Numbered from the stretch's first letter, positions 33,522-46,096 are shown. The stretch: 64,000 bases of DNA from Didymella arachidicola (GCA_016630955.3 CM049995.1:1426001-1490000), one strand, 5' to 3'. The notes: generated by a model not told the origin, from the sequence alone. Program-made: numbers and translations.

Positions 33522-36500
33522 ATGGCGGCCCCAACAGCCGTCACACAACAGATGAACGGCGCACACAATGCACTTGCGGAGAAGGCGAAGCTTGAAGAAA
33601 AGTCGAGTTCAGAGTTGGGCAGGCCCTGTATCGCAGAAACGGATGCACAGCAAGAACATGACATTCTCGAACTCGTTCGCAAATACACATCACAATCGAC
33701 GCAACACCACCACGGATCACCCTTCGGTACTCTTAAAGGTGGCCGATTGGATCCTCAGAGCGACTCGTTCAGAGCTCGCGACTGGGCCAAGTCGTTCTAT
33801 GAGCTTAGCTATAGTAGCAACGATGCTGTTGCTCGCGTAGCGGGCTTTGCTTTTCAAAGACTTGATGTGAATGGCAAAGGATCGCCGAACGACTTCCAGT
33901 CGACTGTGGGTAATACTGTACTCAAGCTACCGGCTCTTTTCGGCAGGAGAAGCCAGAAGATCAAGATTCTTAAGGATCTCGATGGTCTTGTACTGCCTGG
34001 AGAACAACTCTGTGTGCTCGGTCCCCCTGGGTGAGATGAGTTTATCCAGACTCATCGATTGACACGGCTAATAAGCATAGTTCTGGATGCTCGACTTTTC
34101 TCAAGACGGTTGCTGGGGAGACTCATGGCTTTCAAGTTAGCCCAGAATCATACCTGAACTACCAGGGTGTCCCGGCATCCGACATGAGTACTACGTTCCG
34201 AGGCGAAGCTGTGTACACAGCTGAAGTTGATGCTCATTTCCCCCAACTCAGTGTTAGCGACACACTCTATTTTGCAGCATTAGCCCGTGCGCCTCGAACT
34301 CTGCCAGGTGGAGTGACCCGGGAGCAGTATGCGGCCCATTTGCGCGATGTGAGTACACTCTCGTGCATGATCAGTGGTCTCGGCTGACTTTCCAAAGGTC
34401 GTGATGGCCATGTTTGGTATCTCCCACACTTTGAATACACGTGTTGGTAACGATTTCGTTCGAGGCGTCAGCGGTGGTGAACGCAAGAGAGTAACAATCG
34501 CGGAGGCTACATTGAGCTTCGCACCCTTGCAATGCTGGGACAATTGTGAGTGGATAGACTTGATTTACGGATCCAATGCACTGACATGGTACAGCAACTC
34601 GTGGGCTAGACTCAGCAAATGCCGTAGAATTCTGCAAGACTCTCCGTACCCAGTGCGATGTTTTTGGAACCTCAGCCTTGGTGGCAATTTACCAAGCTCC
34701 ACAAGCTGCATACGATGTATTCGATAAAGTCACGGTCCTTTATGAAGGTAGGTCAGTTCCTCTGCGAACAGATGATGTAGCTGACACAGCTTACAGGTCG
34801 ACAAATTTACTTTGGTCCCGCACGGGATGCTCGAGCATACTTTCAGCGCCTGGGCTTCGAATGCCCAGAGTCGCAGACAACGCCCGACTTTCTGACATCC
34901 ATGACATCGCCGTCCGAACATCGTATCACGCCAGGATATGAAAACAAGACTCCCCGGACTTCAGACGACTTCGCGCGCTGCTGGCAACATAGTGTCGAAC
35001 GGAAAACACTATTGCGGGACATTGAAGAATACAAACAAATCCACCCGCTCAAAGGTCCTGGTTACGATCAGTTCGCCATGTCCCGGAAGTTGGAGAAATC
35101 GACGAAACAACGTATTAGGTCGCCATACACACTATCGTACTGGAAACAGATCCGTCTTTGCATGTGGAGGGAACTCCAAAGGCTCAAAGGTGATCCGAGC
35201 GTGCCAATCGTTATGATCTTCGTCAACTTCTTCGAGGCTCTGATCATCGCCTCCATCTTCTATAATCTGCCGGAGTCGACATCCTCATTCTTTATGAGAG
35301 GTGGGGTCTTGTTCATGATGGTCCTCTTGAATGCTTTCGGCAGTATGTTGGAGATTATGAGTCTTTATGCGAAGCGCGAGATCATAGAGAAGGTGAGGTA
35401 CCCTATGAAGTGAACAATCAGCAGGCTAACATTGCTCCCAGCACAACCGCTATGCTCTGTACCACCCAAGCGCTGAGGCGATGGCTTCGATGATCATGGA
35501 CATGTCAGTGCGAATTCTAGCTCCTCGATGGTTGGCGACTAACTTACGCGTAGGCCGTACAAGATTCTCAACAGTCTTGTCGTCAACTGCACATTGTACT
35601 TCATGGCCAATCTGCGACGAGAACCTGGAGCGTTTTTCTTTTATTACTTGGTGGCATTCACCATGACCCTTTCCATGAGCATGCTCTTCCGTCTGTTCGC
35701 CAGTATGACCAAGACTATTGCGCAGGCCCTAGCACCCAGCTCCATCATCTTACTCTGTCTCACAATGTACACTGGATTCGCTATTCCAGTCAGGTACATG
35801 AGAGGGTATGTATCTCCATCCTGATTCTATATGAATATGTACTAATCGCTTTTAGATGGGCGAGCTGGATTCGTTGGATCAATCCTATATCATATGGATT
35901 TGAGAACGTCATGGTGAACGAGTTTCACGATCGACGATTTGCATGTGCCAATTTCGTTCCGTCCGGGCCCGGTTATGAAAATATTGCTGCTGATCAGCGA
36001 GCATGCGCTGTCCAAGGGTCTCGCTCAGGTTCAGATTCTGTGGGTGGAACTGCGTATGTCGAAACGGCATTTTCATACCATTGGAACAACCGTTGGAGGA
36101 ATTACTGTATCCTTTTGGTCATCACCATCATCCTCTTCATCGCGCATCTGGTCATGACCGAGCTAGTTGCGTCAGAGCGTTCGAAGGGCGAGGTTTTGGT
36201 CTTCCGACGTTCAAAAATGGCCAAAGCCAAACGCCGCCATGGTGCGGATGAAGAGACCGGCACAGGTCCTGCCTATCATAGTGGAAAGTTCAGCAATAGC
36301 GGCACATCCACACCCAATGTTCAGAAGCAGCAATCGGTATTCCACTGGGAGGGCGTCAACTATGAGGTCCAAATTAAGCACGAAACTCGCAGGATTCTAG
36401 ATTCAGTCGATGGCTGGATCAAGCCAGGAACGTTGACTGCGCTTATGGTAAGGCCGTAGGCTCAACAACATGACTACAACAACTGATACAACAACAGGGC

Positions 36501-38420
36501 GTATCTGGTGCCGGCAAAACGACCCTCCTTGATGTGCTGGCGAGTCGCACAACCATGGGTGTCATCTCTGGGGGCATCTTCGTTGACGGGCGTGATCGTG
36601 ATGAAAGCTTCCAACGCAAGACAGGGTATGCGATGCAGCAGGATCTCCACCTAGCCACCTCCACAGTCCGCGAAGCCCTCGAGTTCTCCGCTCTACTGCG
36701 TCAGCCGACTGAATACTCTCATGACGAGCGACTGGCATACGTGGACCATGTCGTCGAATTGCTGGATATGCAAGAATATGTGGATGCTGTCGTTGGTGTA
36801 CCCGGTTCAGGTCTGAACGTCGAGCGTAAGTCTTGAATCTCGATTATCTAGCCATGCTTTTGCTTACAAATCTCAGAGCGCAAACGGTTGACCATTGGTG
36901 TTGAGCTTGCCGCCCGTCCCAAGCTCCTGTTGTTCCTGGATGAGCCCACCTCTGGATTAGACAGCCAGACCTCTTGGTCTATCTGTGATCTGATGGAGAA
37001 GCTGACACGCAACGGCCAAGCTGTTCTGTGTACCGTTCACCAGCCTTCGTCTCTTCTGTTCCAACGATTTGACCGCATCTTACTCCTCGCCAAAGGCGGG
37101 CGAACAGTCTACTTTGGCGACGTGGGCTGCAACTCGCAGGTCCTTCTGGATTACTTCGCCCGCAATGGCGCACCTAAGTGCCCTGCTGGCGATAATCCCG
37201 CCGAGTACATGCTAGCCGCTATTGGCGCCGCCCCCGGAGCCAAAACAACGATTGATTGGCCTCAGGTTTGGAAGGATAGCCAGGAGTACAAGGAAGTGCA
37301 AGCCGAGTTGTCAAGACTACGAGAACTTGCTAGCCAGCCCTCTACTGTTATGGACTCGGCAACCGGTAGCCATCAAGCTTTTGCTGCGTCCTTTACAACA
37401 CAGCTCGCTGCTGTCGGTATGCGTGTCGCACAGCAGTATTGGCGCACGCCCTCATATATCTACTCCAAGGCCATCCTGACTGTTGGCTGCTCGCTACTGA
37501 TTGGCTTCTCCTTTTTTAAGGGCGACAACACCCAACAAGGTCTCCAAAATCAGATGTTTGGAGTTTTCATCTTCTTGTTCGTGGTGATTCAGCTCATTTA
37601 CCAAATAATGCCGTTATTCGTGGTGCAGCGTACGCTGTACGAGGCTCGAGAGCGGCAGTCGAAGACGTACGCATGGCAGGCGTTTGTTTTGTCAAATATC
37701 ATCATTGAAATGGCTTGGAATGCAGTAAGTATTAACTGAGCCCTCAGTTATCACAGCAGAAAGCTAATCTTATTCCAGATCATGGCCGTTTCCTGCTTCC
37801 TCGTCTGGTTCTACCCTGTCGGCTTGTACCGCAACATGGAGCCCACCGACTCTGTCGATATCCGATCATTTCACACGCTTCTGCTGGTTCTTACTACGTT
37901 CCTCTTCGCATCCGGCTTGGCCCACATGTTGATCGCTGGATCGCCCAACGAGGAGGTGGCAGGCGCCTTTGCAACGCTCTTGTCGATCATGCTCTACGCC
38001 TTCTGCGGCATTCTTGCGAGTCCAGATGCGCTACCACGGTTCTGGATCTTCATGTACCGCGTCAACCCGTTCACCTACCTCGTCTCCAGCTTCATGTCGA
38101 CGACGCTCGGTCAAGCACCAGCTTACTGCGTAGACTCGGAGTTTCAGCAGTTTAAGCCTGCCAATGGAACATGTCTTGAGTACATGCAACAGTACATGTC
38201 GATGGCAGGCGGATACCTTCTTGACGAGCAGGCAACGGAGCAATGCTCATACTGCCAGATCGACAGCACCGATCAATTTCTTCAGCGCATCAACGCGAAC
38301 TGGGATACACGCTGGCGCGACTTCGGTCTGCTCTGGGCGTATGTTGTGTTCAACGTCGCCGGAACGGTGTTCTTGTACTGGCTATGCCGGGTTCCCAAGG
38401 GCGAAAAGGCCAAAAATTGA
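33522..38420 (+). CDS. PDR-type full-size ABC transporter (ABCG, NBD-TMD twice)
   Basis: A plasma-membrane efflux pump of the pleiotropic drug resistance family, exporting fungicides, plant defence compounds or own metabolites. Eleven exons (introns 34031-34080, 34349-34397, 34546-34594, 34748-34796, 35393-35441, 35504-35553, 35806-35855, 36448-36497, 36826-36876, 37725-37778) give 1465 aa, the usual length. NBD1 has the family's degenerate Walker A (GPPGSGCSTFLK, Cys for Lys), the signature VSGGERKRVTIAE and QCWDNSTRGLDSANA. TMD1 follows (IVMIFVNFFEALIIASIFYNL and others). The linker VFHWEGVNYEVQIK leads into NBD2, with canonical GVSGAGKTTLLD, the degenerate LNVEQRKRLTIGVEL and LLLFLDEPTSGLDSQ. 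TMD2 ends with NPFTYLVSSFMSTTL. The transcription factor upstream and the TDT exporter downstream suggest a resistance locus. Confidence 0.95.
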
Positions 38421-38789
38421 GTTACATTGAAGTCCTCGGAGATGCACCCAGCGTCCTATCGAGGCGCGCAGGTTCTCTCCATGTCACTTGTATCAGGAGT
38501 GATGAAGAGGTGGTAATAGACTTCTCAAGCTTCTTGGACTTCTTAGCCACTAGAGATAGTATAGTGTTTTAGTGGCAATAGCGACAGAATGGCGAGACTT
38601 AGTTCCGGCTTAGCTTGCAAACTTGGGGCTTGTGATGTCACTTCTCCAGTTACATCACGAAAAACGCATTGCCGGAATGCCATCATCGAGCACGGCATTG
38701 TTGTTTATAGGCATTTGGGGATCCTAGCCCTTTTATCCTTCGGACGCTTTTGGTATTGTGAATACTACCTAGGTACCCCTACATTCACC
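38421..38789. other. Intergenic spacer between the two transporters
   Basis: About 370 bp, same-strand neighbours. It should hold the ABC 3' end and the promoter of the anion transporter. No gene is seen. Confidence 0.5.
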
Positions 38790-40340
38790 ATGCCGCAAGC
38801 CAATGGGAATGCGAGCCCAGAGCGGGTCATCGAACCACAACCGCAGCGCCAATCTGCAGTGCAGATCGCGATAAAGAACTTCAGCCCGGTGTGGTATGTA
38901 CCTGCGTTTCTTATCTGCGTCTTCATTGATTCGTACTCTTCTGGCTTCCCGACCTCGCTTTGCATCTGCACGGCTTCAACGCAAAGCAAGATGCACCGCC
39001 ACAGCGGCCCTGTGCGAAGCACTGGCAATGCTTGACAAAGCTTCGCGAATATCATGATGTAGCATGGACCTAACACATCCCAGGTTCCTGATCTCCATGG
39101 ACACGGGCGTCATTTCAATCATCATGAACATCTTACCATGGCAATTCAATGGCCTGGGCATACTCAGCACAATAATGTTCGTCCTCAACCTCGTGCTCTT
39201 CACCACGTTCTCGCTGCTCGCCATCGTGCGCCTCGTCACTTTCCCGCGCCACGTCAAATCCGAGACGCTCAACCAAGTCGAGGAGATCTCGTACCAGGGC
39301 GCGCCGGCAATCGCATACCTGACACTCGTGGCTCAGGTCGCGCTCACTTGCTCGATGGCGTGGGGCTTCCGGCTCACAATCCTGGCGTACGTTATGTGGT
39401 GGATCGGGCTGGTGTGGTGCGTGGTGCTGTGCAGCGCGAGCGTGATTGTGTTGGCAAAACGAGGCATCACGGACGATAGGTCGTTGTCACCAGCTATCTT
39501 CCTGCCGTTGATTGCTGTGATGACTTTAGGAACAACGGGAGGTATCGTGACGAGGTATGCAGTAGGTATGAGTGCGCGACTCGCGGTTCCGATTATCGTC
39601 ACGAGTTACATGGTGATTGGGTATGCGATTTTCTTGAGTCTGCTGTACTATGCGATTTATGCACAACGGTTGCTGGCTGTGGGCCCCCCGATAAAGGCGA
39701 AGTTGCCGAGTCTTTGTGTTACGATTGGGCCGCTGGGACAGTTTGCTACGGCTATACAGCTACTGAGTACGGCTGCAAATACCAGAGGTCTATTTGGGAG
39801 CTACAACAGCGGAACCTGGCTCACGTCGAGCTCGGCGAGCAGTGTGTCTGCTGCGAGCGAGCTGATTGCGTTAATGGTCCTTGGGTTTGGGTTCTTGTGG
39901 ATCACAGTAGCCTGGTACATGATCATCGAGGCAGCGGTACAGAGGAAGATGCCGTACAGCTTGACTTGGTGGAGTATGATCTTCCCGATGGGTAAGTCCG
40001 AGATGTGTCTCGATCGCTGGGAGTGCTCACTGACTTACCTATAGGTGTCTACACTACTGGACTGATCAACCTTTCTATTGCTCTCAACTCTGATGTATTC
40101 CGCGGGTTTACGGCGGCGCTCCTAATATTCATGATCATACTCTACCTCATGAATTGGAGCTTTACGATATGGAGACTGGTCAGTGGAGTAGCATTGGGCA
40201 TTCCCCAGCAGAGAGAGGAGGAAGACGAAGAGGCCGACAAGAAAGCAAAGAAGGAACAGGAGAGACTGTATGGCTTGAGCGCAAGAGAGAGGGAGCAGCG
40301 TGAGCAAGAAGAGAACCAACAGAATGGGCAGACTGCCTAA
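38790..40340 (+). CDS. TDT-family membrane transporter (SSU1 sulfite efflux / malic acid type)
   Basis: Members of the tellurite-resistance/dicarboxylate (TDT, SLAC1-fold) family export sulfite (Ssu1) or carry C4-dicarboxylates. Three exons (introns 38894-39083, 190 nt, and 39992-40044, 53 nt) encode 435 aa. The first exon ends in IKNFSPVW, and the second opens with FLISMDTGVISIIMNILPW, together forming the conserved first helix. About ten hydrophobic segments follow, for example TIMFVLNLVLFTTFSLLAIV and IFLPLIAVMTLGTTGGIV. The last exon carries VYTTGLINLSIAL and a long charged C-terminal tail (EEEDEEADKKAKKEQER). Substrate cannot be read from the sequence; SSU1-like sulfite efflux would fit the neighbouring PDR pump. 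Confidence 0.88.
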
Positions 40341-41886
40341 GGCACGGCATGCTTATACTCGCACTCACATATAGTAATAGTAATAGTAATTAGCATACCT
40401 CGTAGAAGCTGAGCCCTGAATCGCTTTCTGTGATGTATCACTAATCAACTAGCAGTCGCGGGAAGCCAAGCTGTCGCCCAGGTAGCTGTGAGACGTTGTT
40501 GTCGCGGAACAGGCCGGCCCGAGCTAGAAGGTATCTGTCAGATGCAACACAAGCTGTGAATGAAGCTGCGATTCATCACGGAGAGGGAGAGTCCTTTCCC
40601 TGTCAATCCCAATGCTATAGCAGCACCAAACACGAGCAACATGTGCATTGATGTTTATGCACGCTGAGTGCTCAGTGCTGCGCGCAAGTGACGATTGCCG
40701 GGAAATTGGACAGAGTTTGGTTTAGGGACCGACGCGCCTGGGCAGGGGCGGCCGGGACGGCAAACAGGGATGGAAGGCGCCGTTGCTGTGTAACGATCTT
40801 GAACTGGCAGATCAACAATGCTGGGACCGACGTTGGCTCCATCCAGCAATCGATGTCATCACTAACAGCCCTGTGGAACATCTCACAGGCACACGTAGCC
40901 CTTCGGTTGACCGCTCGCATGGCTGCTGTGCGCGTGTGGTGAAGCGAGGAGGCCCCGGGAAATGCAAGGCATTATGCAACCTCGTCCTTTCAGGAGCGGC
41001 AGCATACGCAGCAATGCGAGGCCGACGAACCTAGTGCTACACAGTCTGGCATATACCGAATGCTAGGCGGCGTGTTTGACGGGAAGTGAGGCTTGTGGGG
41101 TATCTGAACGTGTCTCATCAGGTACAGACTCACAGAGCAGACTTCATGCGGTGTCTGCGACCACAGCAACGACGAGGATGCGCGGCAGCAAGGCGCGTCT
41201 GGAGTTGGCAGGTGCTTTATTGGATGCAGGTAGGCGTGTCTTGCTTGCTGCCGTAGTCCGTGTAGCGTTCGCATCAGCAAGGACGTCTGCTCGCTGCCGA
41301 CGCGAGGTTCCACGAAGCCCGCGATTGTAACTCCAACCCTCCGTCGCCATTGACAGCTGTTCATCATCCCGCACGAAGAGCTGCAGTTGAGGCAGCTGCA
41401 GCGATCAACTGGCAACGTGAGACGAGTCTGAGGCTTTCGGAGATATTGTTCTAGCTGGACCTCATTTCGGCGTCCACCGAAACGGCCAATCAGGCTTCAG
41501 CAGGCAGATTGGCCTAGTCCATGCACGAATCGCTAGTGGACCGCAGCCGTGCAGCGCTCTCTTCGTGGAGAGCTCCCCCATGTTGTTCTCTTCCTTCAAG
41601 GCTCACGCCCGTCGCAGCTACCCACTCAATACGCTCTTTCTTGTTGCGAGAGAGCCCGGCACTTTCCTTTCGTAGATCTCGAGAGCCTCAATTCTCGCGG
41701 TCTCCAGTTTAATAGTCTACCTTGTATACACGTTAGCCTCAATACGCCCTATCTAGCCTCGGATGAAGTCGTGAAGCTGCGCGTTTAGAATCGACCGCAC
41801 CTCGTCGCCTCAAACCTCACCACTGCCCCGCGACCCCGGATCTGCCTCGCGCCGTGAGTTGGGCGGACGCGCGACCAGAGCTCGCC
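40341..41886. other. Intergenic, about 1.5 kb
   Basis: A short TAATAG microsatellite-like run lies at about 40373-40391. Open frames on both strands are under 145 codons and without motifs. No gene is supported; the right part should include the promoter and leader of the SH3 gene. Confidence 0.5.
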
Positions 41887-43804
41887 ATGTCTCATAGCCA
41901 CCGCGATCACGCTCGACCATGTAGTCCGAATCACGAGCCTCGCCAATCGACGAAGACACCCCGTCGACCAAAGCCGTCACGCACCACCTCCAGCGCCGTC
42001 ACTCTTCTCGCCCTCACCGCTACTGTACCCGGGACAATGGCTCAAGCAAATTGCGTCTCGCTGCAGGGCTCTTCCACATGTCCAGCCTTCAGTCAAGCAT
42101 CGATCAGCACAAACCTCACTGGCGACTTGTACGTTTGACCAAGAAAGACTCAAGTAGACTGCTAACTGACTTGGTGTAGTTCCTTCTTGTCGTTCGTGTC
42201 AGACGTGCAGTCCTTTGATACCCAATTGCGGTCTTACATATCCGCTGCCTACACGCAACGACAGTGAGTCTTGATTCCCAGGTCTGTTATTCTATTTGTG
42301 TGCACTGATGCTGACGACTGCGCAGATATCAGAACATCCTAGGCTGCTCGAGCGTGGATCTTAGTAACACTACCGATCTGTATGCGCGCTACACGACAAC
42401 AGTTCTCTGTAATTCTATAGTACAAAACTCCAAAGAGCCATGTGGACTGAGTGACGCGGCTTCGACACCACTATGTGCGAGTGCTTGCGTATGTTCTCTC
42501 TTTTGTTACATCAACGATCAATAACTGACACGTCGTAGGCCGATTTCGCGACTAGCGAACAAGAGGTCGTGTCAACTCCTCAGCTGTGTGGCACCCCTGG
42601 CAACAACGCCAACTCTCAGATCCGGGCCGACTTCACCCGCTGTTCATTACCGGCCAACGCTCTCAGCGGCAATTGTATTGAAGCGGTTCGCAACGAACCG
42701 GATGAATGTGGCTACAGTTCCAACCTGATGGGACTGTGCTCCTTCTGCGCCAACAGCACAACCAATTCCACTAGTTCATGTTGTGTGAACTCGAACGTAG
42801 AGCAACGCTGCCAGGGTGTTAAGCTACCGACGACCGTGTCGATGCCTCCGCTCTTCCCCAGCAGCACTTCGACTTCCTCACCAACTGCCTCAAATGGAGC
42901 TGCTACAGGCGGATCTGGATCCAGATCCGGGCTCTCCGGAGGTGCTATTGCTGGCATCGTCATTGGTGCAGTGCTTGGTGCGGGTCTCGTTCTCGCTGCC
43001 TTGATCTTCTTCTGCCTACGCATGCGAAAGAGGAGAGAAAGCCAACATGGCAGCATATTGAACACACCGTCGCCATCACGACACTCCGCGAAAGCCCCGC
43101 CCATGAGCTATGGAGGTGACGGTGGACTGCCGCCAGCGGTCGTCCCTGGCGCTCGTGTACAGCGTATGTCTGCACTGGAAGACTCGGCATCGTCGAACCG
43201 TCACAGTGACCGAGACATGGCTATGACAGCTTTCGGTGGCTCTCAGAGTGCCTACGACTCGCCGGACTCGAGACATCACCATTTTGCTGGCGCCGCAGCT
43301 TATCCCAAGCGTCAAGGATCCCTCTCGAGCCGCTCAGCGCTCGACTCAAGCTCCAACTCACCGCTTTCAGGCTCGAACGGACGCGAATTCTCTAGTCCAG
43401 ATGGCGTTGCTTCTGGACAGTCCGAGCAATTGCAGTTTTTCAAGGACTACTATTCGCAAGATGACATCCACCCTAACGATACTGTTGCCACCCTCTGGGC
43501 TTACCAACCACGCGCTGGTGATGAGTTCGAGCTTGAGCGGGGCGACCTGCTCAAGGTCGTCGGCATCTGGGATGACGGTTGGGCGACCGGAGTCAGGCTG
43601 TCAGAAACCGCGGAGCAGTGGGAGGCAAGGAAGGCCGACCAGCGCGACTCAGGCGTTAGCAACGGCAGCCGACGTTCGCAGGCCGAGATCGATAGCGATA
43701 TCAAGGCGTTCCCGCTTGTCTGCGTCTGCTTGCCTCAGCACTGGCGGAAGACAATAGAGGGTGACAGCACGGACAGCGGACATGGACCTCGAGGTGACAG
43801 ATGA
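41887..43804 (+). CDS. Single-pass membrane protein with Cys-rich ectodomain and C-terminal SH3
   Basis: Four exons (introns 42129-42179, 42264-42325, 42489-42538) give 584 aa. After a basic N-terminus a hydrophobic segment (AVTLLALTATVPGTMAQ) looks like a signal anchor or signal peptide. The ectodomain has many Cys residues and N-glycosylation sequons (NLT, NTT, NST), then a Ser/Thr/Gly linker. One transmembrane helix follows (GAIAGIVIGAVLGAGLVLAALIFF) with a basic stop-transfer RMRKRR. The cytoplasmic part is Ser-rich and ends in an SH3 domain: TLWAYQPRAGDEFELERGDLLKV, then WDDGWATG and FPLVCVC. The layout resembles yeast Fus1 and related fungal cell-fusion or wall-sensing proteins, but I cannot assign orthology. 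Confidence 0.85.
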
Positions 43805-44788
43805 TCCTGACACCGAGACCACCCCATATCCTGCAGCCTTTTAATGTTCTTATAGTACTCTCGTCCTTCTCTGCAACCATGACCTTCTTCTCGTCATCAC
43901 CGGACGTCTCGACGCCCCCAAATGGGTTTGGCTACGATGGACCCCGCTCGAACCCAAGATCTCCCCCGGCCTACTCCAAGCCATCGAAGGCCAGAAAGAA
44001 GACTTCGTTACCGCGACCTTGCTACTACCGAACGCCAGGTATGAAGTCTTCCGGCTCGAGCACGCTCATCGACACTTCTCCAGAAAGACAGTAATGCTGC
44101 CACGACAATTGCCCATTCCCCCAAATCGACATGATCTTCAGTTCCCATCTGCGACCCTTGATGCCCGTCACGGAGCGCTTTGCACAACACTGAAAACCGC
44201 TCCAAAACGAATAGTACCGCTCCAGCATCATTTACGACTTCACGGCCGAAGCTTAGTGTCTAATACACTCGTTTGCTACGCTTCACCCCGTGGTTTGCAC
44301 CACACATGACCAATCACCAATCACCAATCACCAATACGACCTGGCTCTCGAGCTGATCGACGTCTTTGTTCTATACCCTGCTGCGCTTTGTTCGCGGTTG
44401 ACTTGTCCTTTTCTTCTTGTATACAGCGGCGGCAGAAGGGCGGCACTGTAGATAACATTATGCTGCGCCTTGCCTTGGGAGAGATAATCATATATTATAA
44501 CGTTCTACGATACCCTTGTTCTTTCTTGGATAACAGGGCTTGAGGAGGGTGGGAGGTTTGCGGGTTGCACAGTTTGTGGCGGGTTGGGTAATGTGGAAGG
44601 GTGGCGGGGTGTTGTATGAAGGATAGGTAGGTAGTTATGGAAATGCATATTGGATAATTCGACATTTGCAATCGATGTGATTCACCTCTTCAGCAGTGAG
44701 GCGTTGCAACTTTGAATGTCAATCTCGATATTATACACGGTGGATCGTCACATGTAGGCTTGCCTGCTCTTTCACGACGACGACGGGC
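43805..44788. other. Intergenic with short tandem repeat
   Basis: Convergent 3' regions of the SH3 gene (plus) and the mitochondrial-type gene (minus). A 7-bp unit ACCAATC is repeated about 3.9 times at 44309-44335. No gene is seen. Confidence 0.5.
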
Positions 44789-46096
44789 TCATCGTCCAGG
44801 GTTCATACCAGGCATCAGCTCCGGGCGATCGAGCTGCATCCCCCTCAACAAACACAACTGCCTCAACCCCTCCCAATCCTCACCCTCCTCGTCACCCCTC
44901 CTCCACTCCTCCTTGAACCCCCAGGCACAAGCAATCCGATCCAGAGCGGCGCGCTCATCAGCCTTGATATAGCGATCCAGCAGCGGGACACCCGGGCGCC
45001 AGACAACGCGATCATGGTCGTCGTTGTACGTGGTCAGTGCGACGAAGCCCAAAGTGCCGGTGCACAAGACATATGTGCTGATACCCGCGAAGGCGTAGAG
45101 TTTGAACGTCCAGGGGTCGATGAAACTGCTGTACACGCTCAGTTCCTGCGCGATCATGTAGATGGCCAGCGGGGCCATGGCGGCCAGCGCGCCGGGCAGA
45201 CCCAGCTTGACTAGCATGCGTCGCCGTGTCCAGGCCTTGGTGCGATAGGTGTGGTCGATGACGGAGAGGGCGAGGGCCATGTCCTTTGCGTCGATGGCGG
45301 CGGTGAGGGATTCTTCGGCGAGGTCCTCGGGGATGGCTTGCGAGGGGGCTTTTGGGGAGGGGGTGGTGAATTTTGGGGGGCAGGAGCCTTCTTGGGGGAC
45401 GGGCTTGTTGGCGTAGAGGTAGAGGATTTCGGGGATGGCGTGGGGGCGGTTGAGGAGGCGCTGCAGGCGGATGTAGATTCTGAGGACTTCGGTTCCGATG
45501 AAGACGTTGGGGTGCTTGAGCAGGCCCTCGGCCAGTTTCGAGAGGTAGGTTGGTGAGGGCAGCTCGGTGAGACTGAGCGGTTTGGTGCTGGTTGGTCTCT
45601 GTTTGGGGGTGTCGTCGCTGCTGAAGCCAGACAGGATTGCGCCGGCCGAGCTCTGTCTGATTGTGGTCTTGGTCGGCAGTGGCTGCCGTGACCGCAGTGC
45701 TATTGCGGAGTGGGCCATTTCTTCTATGCCGTCCAGAATCTCGCATATGGTTGCCTCGGATTCGACCTTGTTCGAGTCCAACATGTGCTTGATCTGCGCC
45801 TCCACTTGTGCCAGCCGTGCCTTTACCGCAACAATCGAGTCTGATGTCGACTGGGGGCTGACGGCGGCCTCGGTGAAGTCAGACTGGTCGACATTCCGCC
45901 AGCTGGTCTGGATGCGACGCGCAGATATCCGCGGTATGGCAGTCGGTGTGCGCGGAGATTGCCTCCGCGTTGAGGGCGTCTTCAGGTTCGATGCAGCCAG
46001 GAACGCGCGCCGCGAGACAGGCTGCTGCAGTACGTAGTCGCACAGTTGGCACACTGGCCGCGACGGGACGCGCAGTGGCAGGCTCCCGGGCTTCAT
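44789..46096 (-). CDS. Putative mitochondrial membrane protein, unknown function
   Basis: One exon from ATG 46096 encodes 435 aa. I do not recognise the family. The N-terminus is rich in Arg, Ser, Ala and Pro with almost no acidic residues for about 70 residues (PGSLPLRVPSRPVCQL, RISARRIQTSWR), typical of a mitochondrial presequence. A short coiled coil follows (about VKARLAQVEAQIKHMLDSNK). An alpha-helical repeat-like region holds FIGTEVLRIYIRLQRLLNRP and SLTAAIDAKDMALALSVIDH. Two transmembrane segments lie near GALAAMAPLAIYMIA and AGISTYVLCTGTLGFVAL. The tail carries WGFKEEWRRGDEEGEDWEGL. A role in inner-membrane or mitoribosome-associated processes is only a guess. Its start is 268 bp from that of the verprolin-like gene. 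Confidence 0.75.
   Translation of the reverse strand: MKPGSLPLRVPSRPVCQLCDYVLQQPVSRRAFLAASNLKTPSTRRQSPRTPTAIPRISARRIQTSWRNVDQSDFTEAAVSPQSTSDSIVAVKARLAQVEAQIKHMLDSNKVESEATICEILDGIEEMAHSAIALRSRQPLPTKTTIRQSSAGAILSGFSSDDTPKQRPTSTKPLSLTELPSPTYLSKLAEGLLKHPNVFIGTEVLRIYIRLQRLLNRPHAIPEILYLYANKPVPQEGSCPPKFTTPSPKAPSQAIPEDLAEESLTAAIDAKDMALALSVIDHTYRTKAWTRRRMLVKLGLPGALAAMAPLAIYMIAQELSVYSSFIDPWTFKLYAFAGISTYVLCTGTLGFVALTTYNDDHDRVVWRPGVPLLDRYIKADERAALDRIACAWGFKEEWRRGDEEGEDWEGLRQLCLLRGMQLDRPELMPGMNPGR

Noticed and set aside
30007..40340. Secondary-metabolite biosynthetic cluster around the transporters
   Set aside because: No polyketide synthase, NRPS, terpene synthase or tailoring enzyme is adjacent; the P450 fusion is 24 kb away across housekeeping genes.
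44696..45214. 172-codon plus-strand frame
   Set aside because: Antisense of the mitochondrial-type gene; no motif.
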